Shown: one piece after another, positions 1 to 8,632 of the stretch | Layout: every line of letters starts with the position of its first letter | Numbering within the stretch: position 1 is the stretch's first letter | Source: Lachnospiraceae bacterium XBB2008 | GTDB lineage: Bacteria; Bacillota; Clostridia; Lachnospirales; Lachnospiraceae | Assembly (NCBI GenBank): GCA_900102235.1 | Contig: FMVL01000004.1 | Location: 56,692-120,691 of the forward strand | Reading direction: 5' to 3' | Length of the DNA: 64,000 nucleotides | Translations under genes and position numbers: made by a program | Notes under the pieces: model-generated | The model's database searches: none | What the model was told of the DNA's origin: nothing | What the model saw: the letters and a program-made list of their open reading frames with translations, nothing else

Positions 1-384
1 CTCTCAGGTCATAAATGCTTCTTGATCCGCTGTCCTTTGTACGCTTCCTCCGGTCGCCTGTGAGCCGGTTCATGACCCAAATGGCCATTTTACCACGATT
101 TGGGTCATATTTCGTGGCTCCGTCATGTAGCAGCCAAGCGGGATTCATGACCCAAGCGGCCGGTTATTGCATGTTTGAGTCATATCACAAGTATCCGGCC
201 AGGAATAATCTTCTTCTTTTGCTTCCGTGATGCAGGATTTTCATGACCCAAACGGCCGCTTGTTGCATGTTTGGGTCATAATCAGTTCATATTCCATCCC
301 GTCCTTCGGGGCTTCACCGGAATTCATCCATCCTGTCCTTCGAGGATCTTCAATGGGCAGGACACATTCTGTCCTTCGCCGGCA
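1..384. other. Gene-free repeat-rich region
   Basis: No convincing coding region is present here. The stretch lies downstream of the minus-strand MetH-reactivation gene and holds two kinds of short repeats, annotated separately: three 37-bp dyads and three GTCCTTCG-containing units. Short open frames that cross it have no ribosome site and consist of repeat translation, so they are not called. The left edge (GGTCAT at 7-12) could be the right arm of another dyad cut by the window. No T-rich intrinsic terminator for the neighbouring gene is obvious. Confidence 0.7.
72..279. repeat. Three copies of a 37-bp dyad (ATGACCCAAA...TTTGGGTCAT)
   Basis: Each copy has 11-bp inverted arms separated by exactly 15 nt: 72-82/98-108 (perfect), 147-157/173-183 (imperfect) and 243-253/269-279 (perfect). 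Copies start 75 and 96 bp apart. The spacer of copies two and three is also similar (GGCC near the left arm, TTGCATG near the right). The fixed arm length and spacer length, with variable DNA between copies, argue for a protein-binding dyad or a small structured repeat rather than chance. Confidence 0.8.
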
Positions 385-393
385 TCAATGGGA
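291..393. repeat. Three GTCCTTCG repeat units
   Basis: The octamer GTCCTTCG occurs at 301, 335 and 371, preceded each time by a version of ATCCYG/ATTCT. The second and third are followed by TCAATGGG and then GGAC (GGACA or GGACGGAT), giving short inverted pairs such as TGTCC/GGACA. The last unit runs into the 3' end of the minus-strand gene that stops at 385. Function unknown. Confidence 0.5.
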
Positions 394-1104
394 CGGATAT
401 ATTCCGATGATGGCTGTGACCGACTTGGAGGGGCTCATCAGGAGGCTCTCGTTTAAGTTAATGCCGATCAGGTGAGCGCAGTCGAGAAGCGCCATGAATT
501 CGCGTTGCACTGCTAGCGGTAGGTCACCGTATCCGGGCGAAAACCGCGGGCGTAGACTCATGGTTCCGGAAGCGTCAGCACCGGCAGAATCGGCAGTCCC
601 GGCGACAGGAGCAACACCTCCGGCTTCTGCGGCTACCTCAGCGTTAAACAGGTCGCATAACGCTTCTACTCTCTCCGCACCCAGCGCCTGCATGATGAGT
701 GCCTTGGAGGGCGAGATGCGGTTATATTTCGCTATCAGTCTGTCTATCCCGACACCTATGGTCGCCGCAAACATGACAGCCTCGGTGCAGTCCCGCATAA
801 CATGGGCAAGATTCTTGGATCCGTAAGTATCAAATGGGAGCACAGGCTGATCTCCGTCCCAGGTCACATCCGTATACCGGTAGCAAACCTTGTACGTGAT
901 CAGCGGAAGTGCTTCGGATATGCATTCATCGATCAGCGCATCCACAGCAGCCATATCATCATCCTCGGAAACCGCTAAGGGTACAGGCGAGCGGGAAGTC
1001 ATCATCCCACCGTACCGCATGACCTCTGACCGGTTTATCTCCGAAAGTGAAGGATGATCTGCGGGATCATATGTTTTTACTAAAATGGGACCCAGGTTAC
1101 TCAT
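385..1104 (-). CDS. Vitamin B12-dependent methionine synthase activation-domain protein
   Basis: A 239-residue stand-alone version of the C-terminal reactivation domain of cobalamin-dependent methionine synthase (MetH). In the family this domain binds S-adenosylmethionine and supports reductive remethylation of cobalamin. The diagnostic stretch is RPRFSPGYGDLPL (about residues 183-195), followed by GINLNESLLMSPSKSV near the C-terminus, both typical of the Firmicute split form. Residues 155-180 are an Ala/Gly-rich linker-like insert. Its ATG overlaps the metF stop by ATGA, so the two are translationally coupled, which fits a shared role: MetF makes the 5-methyl-THF that MetH uses. The catalytic MetH part is not in the window. 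Confidence 0.88.
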   Translation of the reverse strand: MSNLGPILVKTYDPADHPSLSEINRSEVMRYGGMMTSRSPVPLAVSEDDDMAAVDALIDECISEALPLITYKVCYRYTDVTWDGDQPVLPFDTYGSKNLAHVMRDCTEAVMFAATIGVGIDRLIAKYNRISPSKALIMQALGAERVEALCDLFNAEVAAEAGGVAPVAGTADSAGADASGTMSLRPRFSPGYGDLPLAVQREFMALLDCAHLIGINLNESLLMSPSKSVTAIIGIYPSH

Positions 1105-1994
1105 CTACCCTCAAAGTTCTTTCCGAGTATATCGGAGAGGTTACGCATGATCCCGGCAGCAACTTCGGGTTTATTCATAGAATACACATGAACATTGGTA
1201 ATGCCGTTGGCGTACAGATCGATGATCTGATCCGTGGCGTAAATGATCCCGGCCTGTGTCATGGCCTCCGGATCCGAACCGAACTTGTCGACCAGACTGT
1301 TAAACCTGTGAGGCATGAATGATCCGGAGAGTTTGATTGCTCTCTCAACCTGATTAGCCTTGGTTATGGGCATGATGCCCGGTAATACAGGCACATGGAT
1401 CCCGGCTTCCCTGATCTTATACATGAAATTCAGAAAAAGTGAGTTATCAAATATCATCTGGGTGGTCAGGAAATCCACTCCGCACTCAACTTTCTCTCTC
1501 AAATGGTCGATATCCTCCCACTGAGTCGCACTCTCCGGATGAACCTCGGGATAGCAGGCCGCTCCTATGCAGAAATCAGCGCCCGATGCCTTGATATCTT
1601 TTATCAGTTCATAAGCGTATCTGTAATCCCATTTGCTTCGGTCGGTATTCTCAAGTTCGGGGGTCAGGTCACCGCGAAGAGCCATGACGTTCTCTATGCC
1701 GGCTTCCTGCATCTGCGCTATGCGCTCTTTTACAGTCTCTCTGTCGGAAGAAACGCAGGTAAGATGCGCAAGCATCGGTATATTAAATCTATCTTTAATA
1801 TTTCTGGCAATATCGAGAGTATACTTGCTCGTTCCGCCACCCGCACCATATGTCACGCTCATGAAAGCCGGCTTAAGCTTCGCTATCTCCTCCGTGGCGA
1901 CTCTCACACTCTCATACGAACTCTCCTTTTTCGGCGGAAACACCTCAAACGAAAGCGAGAGTTTATCCTGCTTGATAATGTCAATTATCTTCAT
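1101..1994 (-). CDS. metF: 5,10-methylenetetrahydrofolate reductase
   Basis: A 297-residue flavin-dependent MetF, which reduces methylene-THF to methyl-THF for methionine synthesis. The N-terminus (FEVFPPKKESSYE), the MSVTYGAGGG stretch, the LAHLTC strand, LRGDLTPE and QMIFDN motifs are those of the MTHFR TIM barrel, at normal bacterial length. The start MKIIDII was chosen over an in-frame upstream ATG because AGGAGAG sits just ahead of it and the extra residues would run through a palindromic repeat. It follows ecfT and overlaps the MetH-reactivation gene, making a methyl-transfer unit downstream of an ECF transporter. Confidence 0.95.
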   Translation of the reverse strand: MKIIDIIKQDKLSLSFEVFPPKKESSYESVRVATEEIAKLKPAFMSVTYGAGGGTSKYTLDIARNIKDRFNIPMLAHLTCVSSDRETVKERIAQMQEAGIENVMALRGDLTPELENTDRSKWDYRYAYELIKDIKASGADFCIGAACYPEVHPESATQWEDIDHLREKVECGVDFLTTQMIFDNSLFLNFMYKIREAGIHVPVLPGIMPITKANQVERAIKLSGSFMPHRFNSLVDKFGSDPEAMTQAGIIYATDQIIDLYANGITNVHVYSMNKPEVAAGIMRNLSDILGKNFEGR

Positions 1995-2020
1995 TATTTC
2001 TCTCCTGTCTTTATTTATGG

Positions 2021-2090
2021 CCGGGGGCTTATATGTCCCCCGCAGCGAGTACTGTCGGGTCGCAGCAAGGGGGATCATATAAGTCTCCGG
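2021..2090. repeat. Palindromic intergenic repeat, copy A
   Basis: A near-perfect extended hairpin fills the ecfT-metF gap. Arms CTTATATG (2028-2035) and CATATAAG (2076-2083) flank CCCCC (2037-2041) and GGGGG (2069-2073); CCGG bounds both ends. The core GCGAG-ACT-CGGG-CGCAGC is shared in order with the element at 33279-33352, so the two are copies of one dispersed family. On the RNA it would form a stable stem between two operon genes, and could act on stability or partial termination. Confidence 0.8.
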
Positions 2091-2096
2091 ACGTTA

Positions 2097-2924
2097 TTAC
2101 ATAAACGGATTCCAAAACCTCGATCCATCAGCGAAAGTGATTGCCAGAGCAACCACCATAAACAGCACCGATACGACTATGGTTATGAAATCGTTTCGTT
2201 TCAGCGGTCTGGCCATATACCAGGTTCTCTTTTTGTTCTTGCCGAAGCTTCTTAATTCCATAGCGGTTGATATTGTTTCAATCCTGTCCATGCTTGTGAA
2301 GACCAGTGGAAAAATGATTGCAGTGGAAGCCTTGATCCTGTCGAAAAGTCTTCCTTTCTTGCTCATCTCTATCCCGCGCGCCATCTGTGCATTCCTGATC
2401 TTGTGGAAATCGCTCTGGATATCGGGAATGTATCGGAGAGCAAGTGCCACGGCGTATCCGGCATTATATCCGATCCCGACACGGTTCATGGATGCCGCAA
2501 ACTCGGAAGGATTGGTCGTTACTATAAAAATGAAAATACTCGGCACGACCGTAAAGTACTTCAATATGATATTGAATTCGTAAAAGAGCTGCTCGGCTCT
2601 TAAGGCATAGTGCCCGCTTCCGAGCAAAACAGTCTCGGTGCCGTATATCCTCACGCCCTCAGCAGGACTAAAAAGATAAATTGCGATTATATTTATGCAA
2701 AGGAAGAAGAGGATGAACTTAAACACTCCTCCGACCTGACTCCATGAAGTCTTGCTTATCTTGAAGATGACCAGGCTTAAGACCAGCATGACGAGCAAGA
2801 TCCTTGTATCGTAAGTCATCATGCTGGTAACGGACCAGCATATGAAAAAAATGAGCTTGGACACACCGCAGAGCCTGTCGATCCAGGTATCCTTCTTTTC
2901 ATATGCAAGAAGCTTACGTCCCAT
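2097..2924 (-). CDS. ecfT: ECF transporter transmembrane component EcfT
   Basis: A 275-residue integral membrane scaffold of an energy-coupling-factor transporter, which links the substrate-binding S subunit to the ATPases. Hydrophobic segments are visible near residues 20-75, 90-115 and in the last 40 residues. The cytosolic coupling helices carry the hallmark Ala-Arg-Gly type motifs (QMARGIE, and the second ELRSFG). The start is set at MGRKLLAY because AAAGGAGG lies upstream; an earlier in-frame ATG would give 21 extra polar residues inside the ATPase gene. It overlaps the ATPase gene by 11 bp. Confidence 0.92.
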   Translation of the reverse strand: MGRKLLAYEKKDTWIDRLCGVSKLIFFICWSVTSMMTYDTRILLVMLVLSLVIFKISKTSWSQVGGVFKFILFFLCINIIAIYLFSPAEGVRIYGTETVLLGSGHYALRAEQLFYEFNIILKYFTVVPSIFIFIVTTNPSEFAASMNRVGIGYNAGYAVALALRYIPDIQSDFHKIRNAQMARGIEMSKKGRLFDRIKASTAIIFPLVFTSMDRIETISTAMELRSFGKNKKRTWYMARPLKRNDFITIVVSVLFMVVALAITFADGSRFWNPFM

Positions 2925-4638
2925 CTGCGGCCTCCTTTCTGTGACTTCTCTCGTAATTAATGAAGGCCTCGGTGAAACCGTCGGCATCGTCTATTCCGCA
3001 TGCATGCGCCAGATCATAAAGAGATGTACGCTTAAGATACGCCCTGTCTGTTATATCATCATTTGTGAGGATCGACGCCGGAGAACTGTCCGCAAGGAGA
3101 TGCCCGTCCGCTATAACGACGGAACGATCGGTATATTCAAGCATCAGATGCATATCGTGCGTTATCATTATGATCGTCGTACCGGACTTCTCGTTGATTC
3201 CTTTAATAAACTCCATGATCTCGGTGTAATGCCTGTAATCCTGGCCGGCCGTGGGCTCATCGAGGATCATTATATCCGGTTCCATGACGAGGATGGCGGC
3301 GATGGTCACCCTCTTCTTCTGCCCGAAACTGAGCGCCGAGATCGGCCAGTTTCGATACGGATAAAGTCCGCAGATCTTAAGAACCGCGTTTACACGCTCT
3401 TTTATCTCATCTTCAGGCACGCCTCTGACCTGCAGTCCCAGAGCGACCTCATCATAGATCATGCTCTTTGAGATCATCTGGTTCGGATTCTGCATGACCA
3501 GACCTATGCGTTCTCCGCGCTCTTTTACGGAAAGAGGCGAGATATCCTCGCCGTTCAAGCGGATCTCGCCGGAAACAGGCTTCACAAAGCCGCAGATCAG
3601 GTTGGACAGCGTGGTCTTTCCGGCGCCGTTCTTGCCGACGATCGCCAGCATTTCTCCGCGGCGTACCGCAAACGACACATCCTCCAGCACAGTCTTTCCC
3701 TCTTCATAGGCAAAAGTAAGGTTCCTGACACTCAGAACCTCTTCTCCGGAGGCATCCTTTGTGCGCGTTGGCTGCTTTTGGTACCATTTTCTTACGGTCC
3801 CGGCGTAGTCTGAGGTATGCAGCGTATCTATCTGTCCGGCCTCATCTTCCGGTCGGATGGTTATTCCGGCCGATTTAAGGGCTGTAACATACAACGGTTC
3901 CCTGATACCCGCACGGATCAGAGTATCTGTACTCATCAATTCATCGGGAGTCATATCGGCAGCGATACGGCCGTCATTCACCAGGATCACGCGATCTGCA
4001 TCTCTGTACAGAGCGTCCTCGAGTCTGTGCTCAATGATGACTATCGTCTTGCCGGTCTTTTTCTGAATATCGTCTATCAGTGCTATGGCCCTTTTTCCGG
4101 TGGCGGGATCCAGATTGGCAAGCGGCTCGTCAAAAAGAAGTATATCCACGTCTCTTACCATAACACCCGCCATTGAAACGCGCTGCTTCTGACCGCCGGA
4201 GAGTTCACCCGGTCTGGAAGTAAGCAATTTGTCCACTTCCACGATCCCGGCTATCTCATCGACTTTCTTAAACATATCATCCTGCGCGACACAGTCATTT
4301 TCGAGTGCGAAAGCTATGTCCTCCGCAACGGTCAGACCGATGAACTGGCCGTCCGTGTCCTGCAGGACGGTACCGACTATGCAAGATAAGTCAAAAAGCG
4401 AAGCCTCGGTGATATTCTTCCCCCTGACGCGCACCTCGCCCTGTATCTCTCCTGTGTAAATATGAGGGATCAGACCGTTGATGCAGTTGGAAAGCGTGGA
4501 TTTGCCTGAGCCGGACGGCCCGACTATCAATATCTTCTCACCTTCATATATCCGAAGATCGATATTGTGCAGGGTCGGCTCAACCTGCGCGCGATATTTA
4601 AATGTAAAATTAACAAATTCAATGATTGGTTCTTTCAT
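2914..4638 (-). CDS. ECF transporter fused ATPase (two ABC domains)
   Basis: A 574-residue protein with two complete ABC ATPase domains in one chain, the YkoD-like arrangement that replaces separate EcfA and EcfA'. Domain 1 has Walker A GPSGSGKS (40-47), signature LSGGQ (146-150) and Walker B ending DEP (170-172). Domain 2 has GKNGAGKT (335-342), LSFGQ (436-440) and DEP (460-462). A linker near 255-300 joins them. It powers uptake with EcfT and the S subunit. No good ribosome site precedes the ATG, and a strong hairpin lies in the 110-bp gap from the S gene, so its expression may be set separately from the S subunit. Confidence 0.93.
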   Translation of the reverse strand: MKEPIIEFVNFTFKYRAQVEPTLHNIDLRIYEGEKILIVGPSGSGKSTLSNCINGLIPHIYTGEIQGEVRVRGKNITEASLFDLSCIVGTVLQDTDGQFIGLTVAEDIAFALENDCVAQDDMFKKVDEIAGIVEVDKLLTSRPGELSGGQKQRVSMAGVMVRDVDILLFDEPLANLDPATGKRAIALIDDIQKKTGKTIVIIEHRLEDALYRDADRVILVNDGRIAADMTPDELMSTDTLIRAGIREPLYVTALKSAGITIRPEDEAGQIDTLHTSDYAGTVRKWYQKQPTRTKDASGEEVLSVRNLTFAYEEGKTVLEDVSFAVRRGEMLAIVGKNGAGKTTLSNLICGFVKPVSGEIRLNGEDISPLSVKERGERIGLVMQNPNQMISKSMIYDEVALGLQVRGVPEDEIKERVNAVLKICGLYPYRNWPISALSFGQKKRVTIAAILVMEPDIMILDEPTAGQDYRHYTEIMEFIKGINEKSGTTIIMITHDMHLMLEYTDRSVVIADGHLLADSSPASILTNDDITDRAYLKRTSLYDLAHACGIDDADGFTEAFINYERSHRKEAADGT

Positions 4639-4676
4639 CAGACCGAAAATACCGAAATTCCTGAGTTATACATAAA

Positions 4677-4718
4677 ATCCTCCCGTCTCTCCCAACTTCA
4701 GGGAGTGTCCGGGAGGAT
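4677..4718 (-). terminator. Hairpin with short U-run between S and ATPase genes
   Basis: Read on the minus strand, ATCCTCCCG pairs with CGGGAGGAT (9 bp), with an inner ACTCCC/GGGAG stem, followed by TTTTAT. This resembles an intrinsic terminator with a weak U-tract. It sits downstream of the S-component stop and 38 bp before the ATPase start, so it could lower read-through into the ATPase and EcfT genes. Confidence 0.6.
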
Positions 4719-4748
4719 CCTAAAGTCTGTATGGTAGATATGAGATCT

Positions 4749-5330
4749 TTACTCGACTTTTTTATCTGCCGGATCATCCTCTTTGACCAGACTCGATGAT
4801 TTCGTTCTGATCTTGGAGTATGCAAATCCGAGAAGGGTACCGAGGATCGCGATGATGATCGCGTTGCAGATGCATGCAACAGCGCCCTGGCCGAATACCT
4901 TATTAGCAGGCTCAGCATAGATCAGTATATCAAGAACGGGAGCACAAATGATCCATGCAACAACATTTGCAACAACCTGAACGATGTTGAAAAGAACCAT
5001 CTGCTTAGCACCGAATCCGCCGTCACGGATCAGATATTTCCTGGCAAAAAGACCAACAACTACGCCGAATACGGCATCGGGGATAACCCAGCTCCACCAG
5101 ATGCTTCCATAGAAGAACGCATCACCGAGTGCATGTCCGAGAAGTCCTACTATTCCGCCAACAACTGGACCATACACAGCAGCCAGAAAAGCGAGCAGAG
5201 CAGCCCTGATCTGAAGAGCGGTGTTAGGTACGATCAAAACCGGGATCTGTGCCTCCGTGAGAACTACGAAGAGAGCAGTTCCGATACCTGCCGCTACAAC
5301 CTGCTGGATCGTAAATTTGTTGTTTTTCAT
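4749..5330 (-). CDS. ECF transporter S component (UPF0397 / PF07155 type)
   Basis: A 193-residue membrane protein with about five to six hydrophobic segments. The blocks FYGSIWWSWVI, LFNIVQVVAN and ILIYAEPANKV are characteristic of UPF0397 proteins, substrate-capturing subunits in the riboflavin-type S-component superfamily. The start MKNNKFTI has GGAGGG 7 nt upstream and a promoter further up. The exact substrate cannot be read from sequence. Position ahead of metF and the MetH-reactivation gene suggests a methionine-cycle compound or cofactor (inference). No riboswitch-sized leader is present: the gap to the gene upstream is only 99 bp. Confidence 0.88.
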   Translation of the reverse strand: MKNNKFTIQQVVAAGIGTALFVVLTEAQIPVLIVPNTALQIRAALLAFLAAVYGPVVGGIVGLLGHALGDAFFYGSIWWSWVIPDAVFGVVVGLFARKYLIRDGGFGAKQMVLFNIVQVVANVVAWIICAPVLDILIYAEPANKVFGQGAVACICNAIIIAILGTLLGFAYSKIRTKSSSLVKEDDPADKKVE

Positions 5331-5391
5331 AATTTTCCCTCCTGAAAACGGTTGGATACACTCATTTGCCGGTCGGATAACCGACATTCAT

Positions 5392-5420
5392 ATAATAACA
5401 TATATAGCGTTAAAAGTGAA
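5392..5420 (-). promoter_or_regulatory. Promoter of the ECF-metF operon
   Basis: On the minus strand, TTCACT (5415-5420), a 17-bp spacer and TATTAT (5392-5397) preceded by TGT, i.e. an extended -10. A small dyad, GTCGG/CCGAC (5372-5376/5381-5385), lies between the -10 and the ribosome site and could be an operator. Confidence 0.6.
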
Positions 5421-5429
5421 TGAAGAGGG

Positions 5430-7604
5430 TCACTGAAGATTCAGCGAAAAATCGTCAAAAGTGGCCCATGCGAGCGCGTTGCATCTCACACGTGCTCCGA
5501 CCGTCACCGTATCATCCGCGCCTACCTCTATATCTTCTATCCGTGGATTCTTCCAGTTGACCCATCCGTCGAGTGACACCGGATCGGATGTATACTCGGT
5601 ATCTCCGACCACGACATAAAGTTCTATGGTTGAAGAAGCATCAAAATCTCCGCCCTGCATATACGCTTCAGCACTGTATTTTCCGGCCTGACCGGGCTTT
5701 ACCTCCTGCTCTATGCAAAAATCCATATCGGACTGGCTCCAGAAATGCACAGCGACCTCGCCTGTGTGGGCGTCTGACGCCTTTTTCTGATAATCCACAG
5801 GAGCATTACCGGCATTATCCGTGATTTTCCACACAGAATGATCCTCTTCTTCAAACGAAGGATCCTCGACCAGATTCACGTTCGCCACATTTACAAGCGC
5901 CTCAACATAAAGAGTCCCGTCATCATTGAATCTGAGATCAGCCGGGTCAAGCGCCACACCGCTTCCCGCAAGTTCCACACTTCCGGGGATCAGATACTCA
6001 CCGACCGCATCCGTATCTATGGCCGCTACGGCATCTTCATCCCATGTAACATTCATCCCGGATGTGCATTCCGGATCAGCCCATACGCAGTCGATGGTCT
6101 CGGGAAGAGCGACCTCGCCTCCCGGATTTATGTTAACCTCTATGGAATCTTCATACCACAGTATGTCGTTAACCTCACCTTCCGCTCCGACGCCGATATA
6201 CTTAAACACATCGAGCGAAGGAAGCGCTTTACCGTCAAAATCAAATAGTGCCTGATTTTCCCAGGAACAGCCGCCGTAATATATCCCGGCGTCATCGGGA
6301 TCATAGTCCGAGGCATAACTCGACGCCCATCCGGAGCCCTTTTCCTCCCAGACGGAGGACGCGGTCCCTGACTCAGGCTTTACGGGAAGCCATGCGCCTT
6401 CCCAGTAGAACACTCCGATCGCCCCGGCTTCGTTTGCGGCAGCGCACACGTCACGGACCAGCTTAGCCTGCCCCTGCACGCTCACGGGATACCCCTCCAC
6501 GGCATCGGGACCGGATACGGAATTGCCCGAACCGTCTCCGTCCTCAGCGGTGTACATATAGGCGGTCTCCATGATGCAGGTCTTTACATTATAGGTATCG
6601 GATATGTATTTCAGCGTGTTGACCATGTTGGTCATCGTGCTGTGCCAGTAAGGATAATACGATATTCCGAACACATCGTAGTCGACTTTATATTTGGACA
6701 GTTTCTCGGCTATCGCCTTCATCCCTTCGGAGTCATCCACCGCGGTAAAATGCACCACGGTCAGGATATCGGTACCAAATTGGGCCGAAACATCATTAAC
6801 CGCTTCGACGCCTTTCTTAAAGAGCTCAGCCATATCTCCGAAAGCGGTCTCACCGGCCACGCCGTGATTGGTCTCATTGCCGACCTGGACCATGGATACA
6901 TGAGCACCGGCTTTAATGATCGTCCACAGACTGTCGAGGGTATAATCATACAGGGCGTTTTTCTTATCGGTCAGGTTCATTCCTTCCCAGGCTTTGGGAC
7001 ACATCTGCTTATTGGGATCGGCCCAGAAATCGGAATAATGGAAGTCCACGCAGGTATCGATACCGTAAGCGGCAGCTCTGGCGCCGAGTACAGCTGCCGT
7101 CTCGGCGGTACAGTTTCCTCCGCCGTATCCGTGTCCGTCAGCATCAAAAGGATCCACCCAGACTCTCACACGGATACAGTTGATCCCCGCATCGGCAAGA
7201 AGCTTGAACAGATCCTGTTCATTACCCTCGGCATCATAGAACTTCACTCCGCTATCCTCCTCGACGAGAAGACTGGATATATCCATGCCGCGGATGAAAT
7301 CTTCGGATAGTCCGTCGATCTTCTGTACATATATCGGGGCCTGTACTTTCTCTGTGGGGAGCTCGGGAAAATATGTCTGCTCTACCACGTTCACCCCGAT
7401 CGATGTATCCTCCGGGGCCATATCTGCGGTTTGGCCGGATCCTTCCGCTCCGATATTGTCGCTCACGTTCTGATCATCCGCCGGGGCGCCCGGAGCGACG
7501 GAAGTCTGTCCCGAACCGGCACATCCGGTAACGGTCGTTATGCATAGAATGCCCGTCATCACAGATATCGCGATCCTTTTTATCAAATCATGCGAATAGA
7601 TCAT
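5430..7604 (-). CDS. GH53 arabinogalactan endo-beta-1,4-galactanase, lipoprotein
   Basis: A 724-residue surface enzyme predicted to cleave beta-1,4-galactan side chains of pectin. The N-terminus is a lipoprotein signal with lipobox ending at Cys28 (TVTGC), then a low-complexity linker to about 70. The GH53 barrel spans about 100-480: GMDISSLL, IRVRVWVDPF, DFHYSDFWADP, acid/base Glu244 in VGNETN and nucleophile Glu346 in METAY. A Big-like beta domain (about 490-570) and a C-terminal carbohydrate-binding-type beta-sandwich (about 575-724) follow. Its ATG overlaps the stop of the aldo/keto reductase gene, with GGGGAGG ahead. Close linkage to glf suggests a galactose theme. Confidence 0.92.
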   Translation of the reverse strand: MIYSHDLIKRIAISVMTGILCITTVTGCAGSGQTSVAPGAPADDQNVSDNIGAEGSGQTADMAPEDTSIGVNVVEQTYFPELPTEKVQAPIYVQKIDGLSEDFIRGMDISSLLVEEDSGVKFYDAEGNEQDLFKLLADAGINCIRVRVWVDPFDADGHGYGGGNCTAETAAVLGARAAAYGIDTCVDFHYSDFWADPNKQMCPKAWEGMNLTDKKNALYDYTLDSLWTIIKAGAHVSMVQVGNETNHGVAGETAFGDMAELFKKGVEAVNDVSAQFGTDILTVVHFTAVDDSEGMKAIAEKLSKYKVDYDVFGISYYPYWHSTMTNMVNTLKYISDTYNVKTCIMETAYMYTAEDGDGSGNSVSGPDAVEGYPVSVQGQAKLVRDVCAAANEAGAIGVFYWEGAWLPVKPESGTASSVWEEKGSGWASSYASDYDPDDAGIYYGGCSWENQALFDFDGKALPSLDVFKYIGVGAEGEVNDILWYEDSIEVNINPGGEVALPETIDCVWADPECTSGMNVTWDEDAVAAIDTDAVGEYLIPGSVELAGSGVALDPADLRFNDDGTLYVEALVNVANVNLVEDPSFEEEDHSVWKITDNAGNAPVDYQKKASDAHTGEVAVHFWSQSDMDFCIEQEVKPGQAGKYSAEAYMQGGDFDASSTIELYVVVGDTEYTSDPVSLDGWVNWKNPRIEDIEVGADDTVTVGARVRCNALAWATFDDFSLNLQ

Positions 7605-8632
7605 ACAAGAACCTCCCCGGCAAGAACCTTCTTATAATCCTCATAATTCCTCTTAAGCAGAGCCGGGGTGTCGAGCTCATACGGACATTTGGACTTGCAG
7701 GAACCGCACTCTATGCAGTTCTCGATCTTACGCATCTCAGCCTGCCAGGATTCCGAAAGCCAGTTCTTGGAAGGAGCACGGCGGAGCAGCAGACTGGTCC
7801 TTGCGCAGTTATTGATCTGGATCCCCATCGGACAGGGCATGCAATATCCGCATCCGCGGCAGAACTCTCCGTCAAGCTGTGCCTTATCGGCTTCTATACG
7901 CGCCCGCATCTCATCATCGAGTTCGGGAGCATCATCCATGTACGAAAGCCACTCTTCGAGTTCCTCCATGTGCTGGATTCCCCAGATCGGAAGTACATTT
8001 TCATATGGTGTCATGGCAGCAAATGCCATCTTTGAGTCATTGATAAGTCCGCCGGCAAGGGCTTTCATGGCGATAAAGCCCATGTTGTGGTCAGCGCACC
8101 TCTTCGTCAGCGCGATCTCCCGTTCTCCCGAAAGATAACTGAAAGGGAACTGAAGAGTCTCGTAAAGCCCCGAATCCACGGCTTCTTCCGCCACTCCGAT
8201 CTTGTGAGCCGTGATACCAATATGCCTGACCATGCCCTGACGCTTGAAATCCTCCATCAGTTCATACATCCCGGTGCCGTCGCCCGGCCGGTAACATACT
8301 CCCGCGCAGTGGAACTGGTATATGTCCACATGATCGGTCTTTAAGTTCTTGAGAGACGTTTCCAGGTGCTGCTTCATCTCTTCGGTATTCTTGGCACCTG
8401 TCTTGGTCGCAATGAATATCTTATCCCTCACATCTGAGAGCGCATATCCGATCTTTTCCTCACTGTCCGAATACGCTCTCGCAGTATCAAAAAAGGTCAT
8501 GCCGCCCTCATATGCCCTTCTGAGGATCGCTGCAGCGGTCTCAAGATCGTCACGCTGGATCGGAAGCGCTCCGAACGCGTTCTGAGGAGTAGTGATTCCG
8601 GTGGAGCCCAGGGTTATCTGTTTTGCTTTCAT
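7601..8632 (-). CDS. Aldo/keto reductase with C-terminal 4Fe-4S domain
   Basis: A 343-residue aldo/keto reductase barrel joined to a ferredoxin-like tail. The barrel shows FFDTARAY (catalytic-type Asp49 and Tyr54) and Lys77 in TKTG. The tail has two cysteine clusters, Cys258/261/264/267 and Cys306/309/312/316, fitting two 4Fe-4S clusters. This architecture is frequent in anaerobic Firmicutes; the physiological substrate is not known. It overlaps glf upstream and the GH53 gene downstream by ATGA junctions, so it is co-translated with both. Confidence 0.9.
   Translation of the reverse strand: MKAKQITLGSTGITTPQNAFGALPIQRDDLETAAAILRRAYEGGMTFFDTARAYSDSEEKIGYALSDVRDKIFIATKTGAKNTEEMKQHLETSLKNLKTDHVDIYQFHCAGVCYRPGDGTGMYELMEDFKRQGMVRHIGITAHKIGVAEEAVDSGLYETLQFPFSYLSGEREIALTKRCADHNMGFIAMKALAGGLINDSKMAFAAMTPYENVLPIWGIQHMEELEEWLSYMDDAPELDDEMRARIEADKAQLDGEFCRGCGYCMPCPMGIQINNCARTSLLLRRAPSKNWLSESWQAEMRKIENCIECGSCKSKCPYELDTPALLKRNYEDYKKVLAGEVLV

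Noticed and set aside
72-393. Possible CRISPR array
   Set aside because: The units are inverted dyads with irregular spacing and only three copies; no cas genes are nearby.
1503-2255. Long plus-strand frame of about 250 codons
   Set aside because: It is the complement of metF and ecfT, which have clear family motifs and ribosome sites.
5331-5429. SAM or cobalamin riboswitch ahead of the ECF operon
   Set aside because: The gap is 99 bp, mostly promoter and a small dyad; it is too short and lacks the conserved cores.
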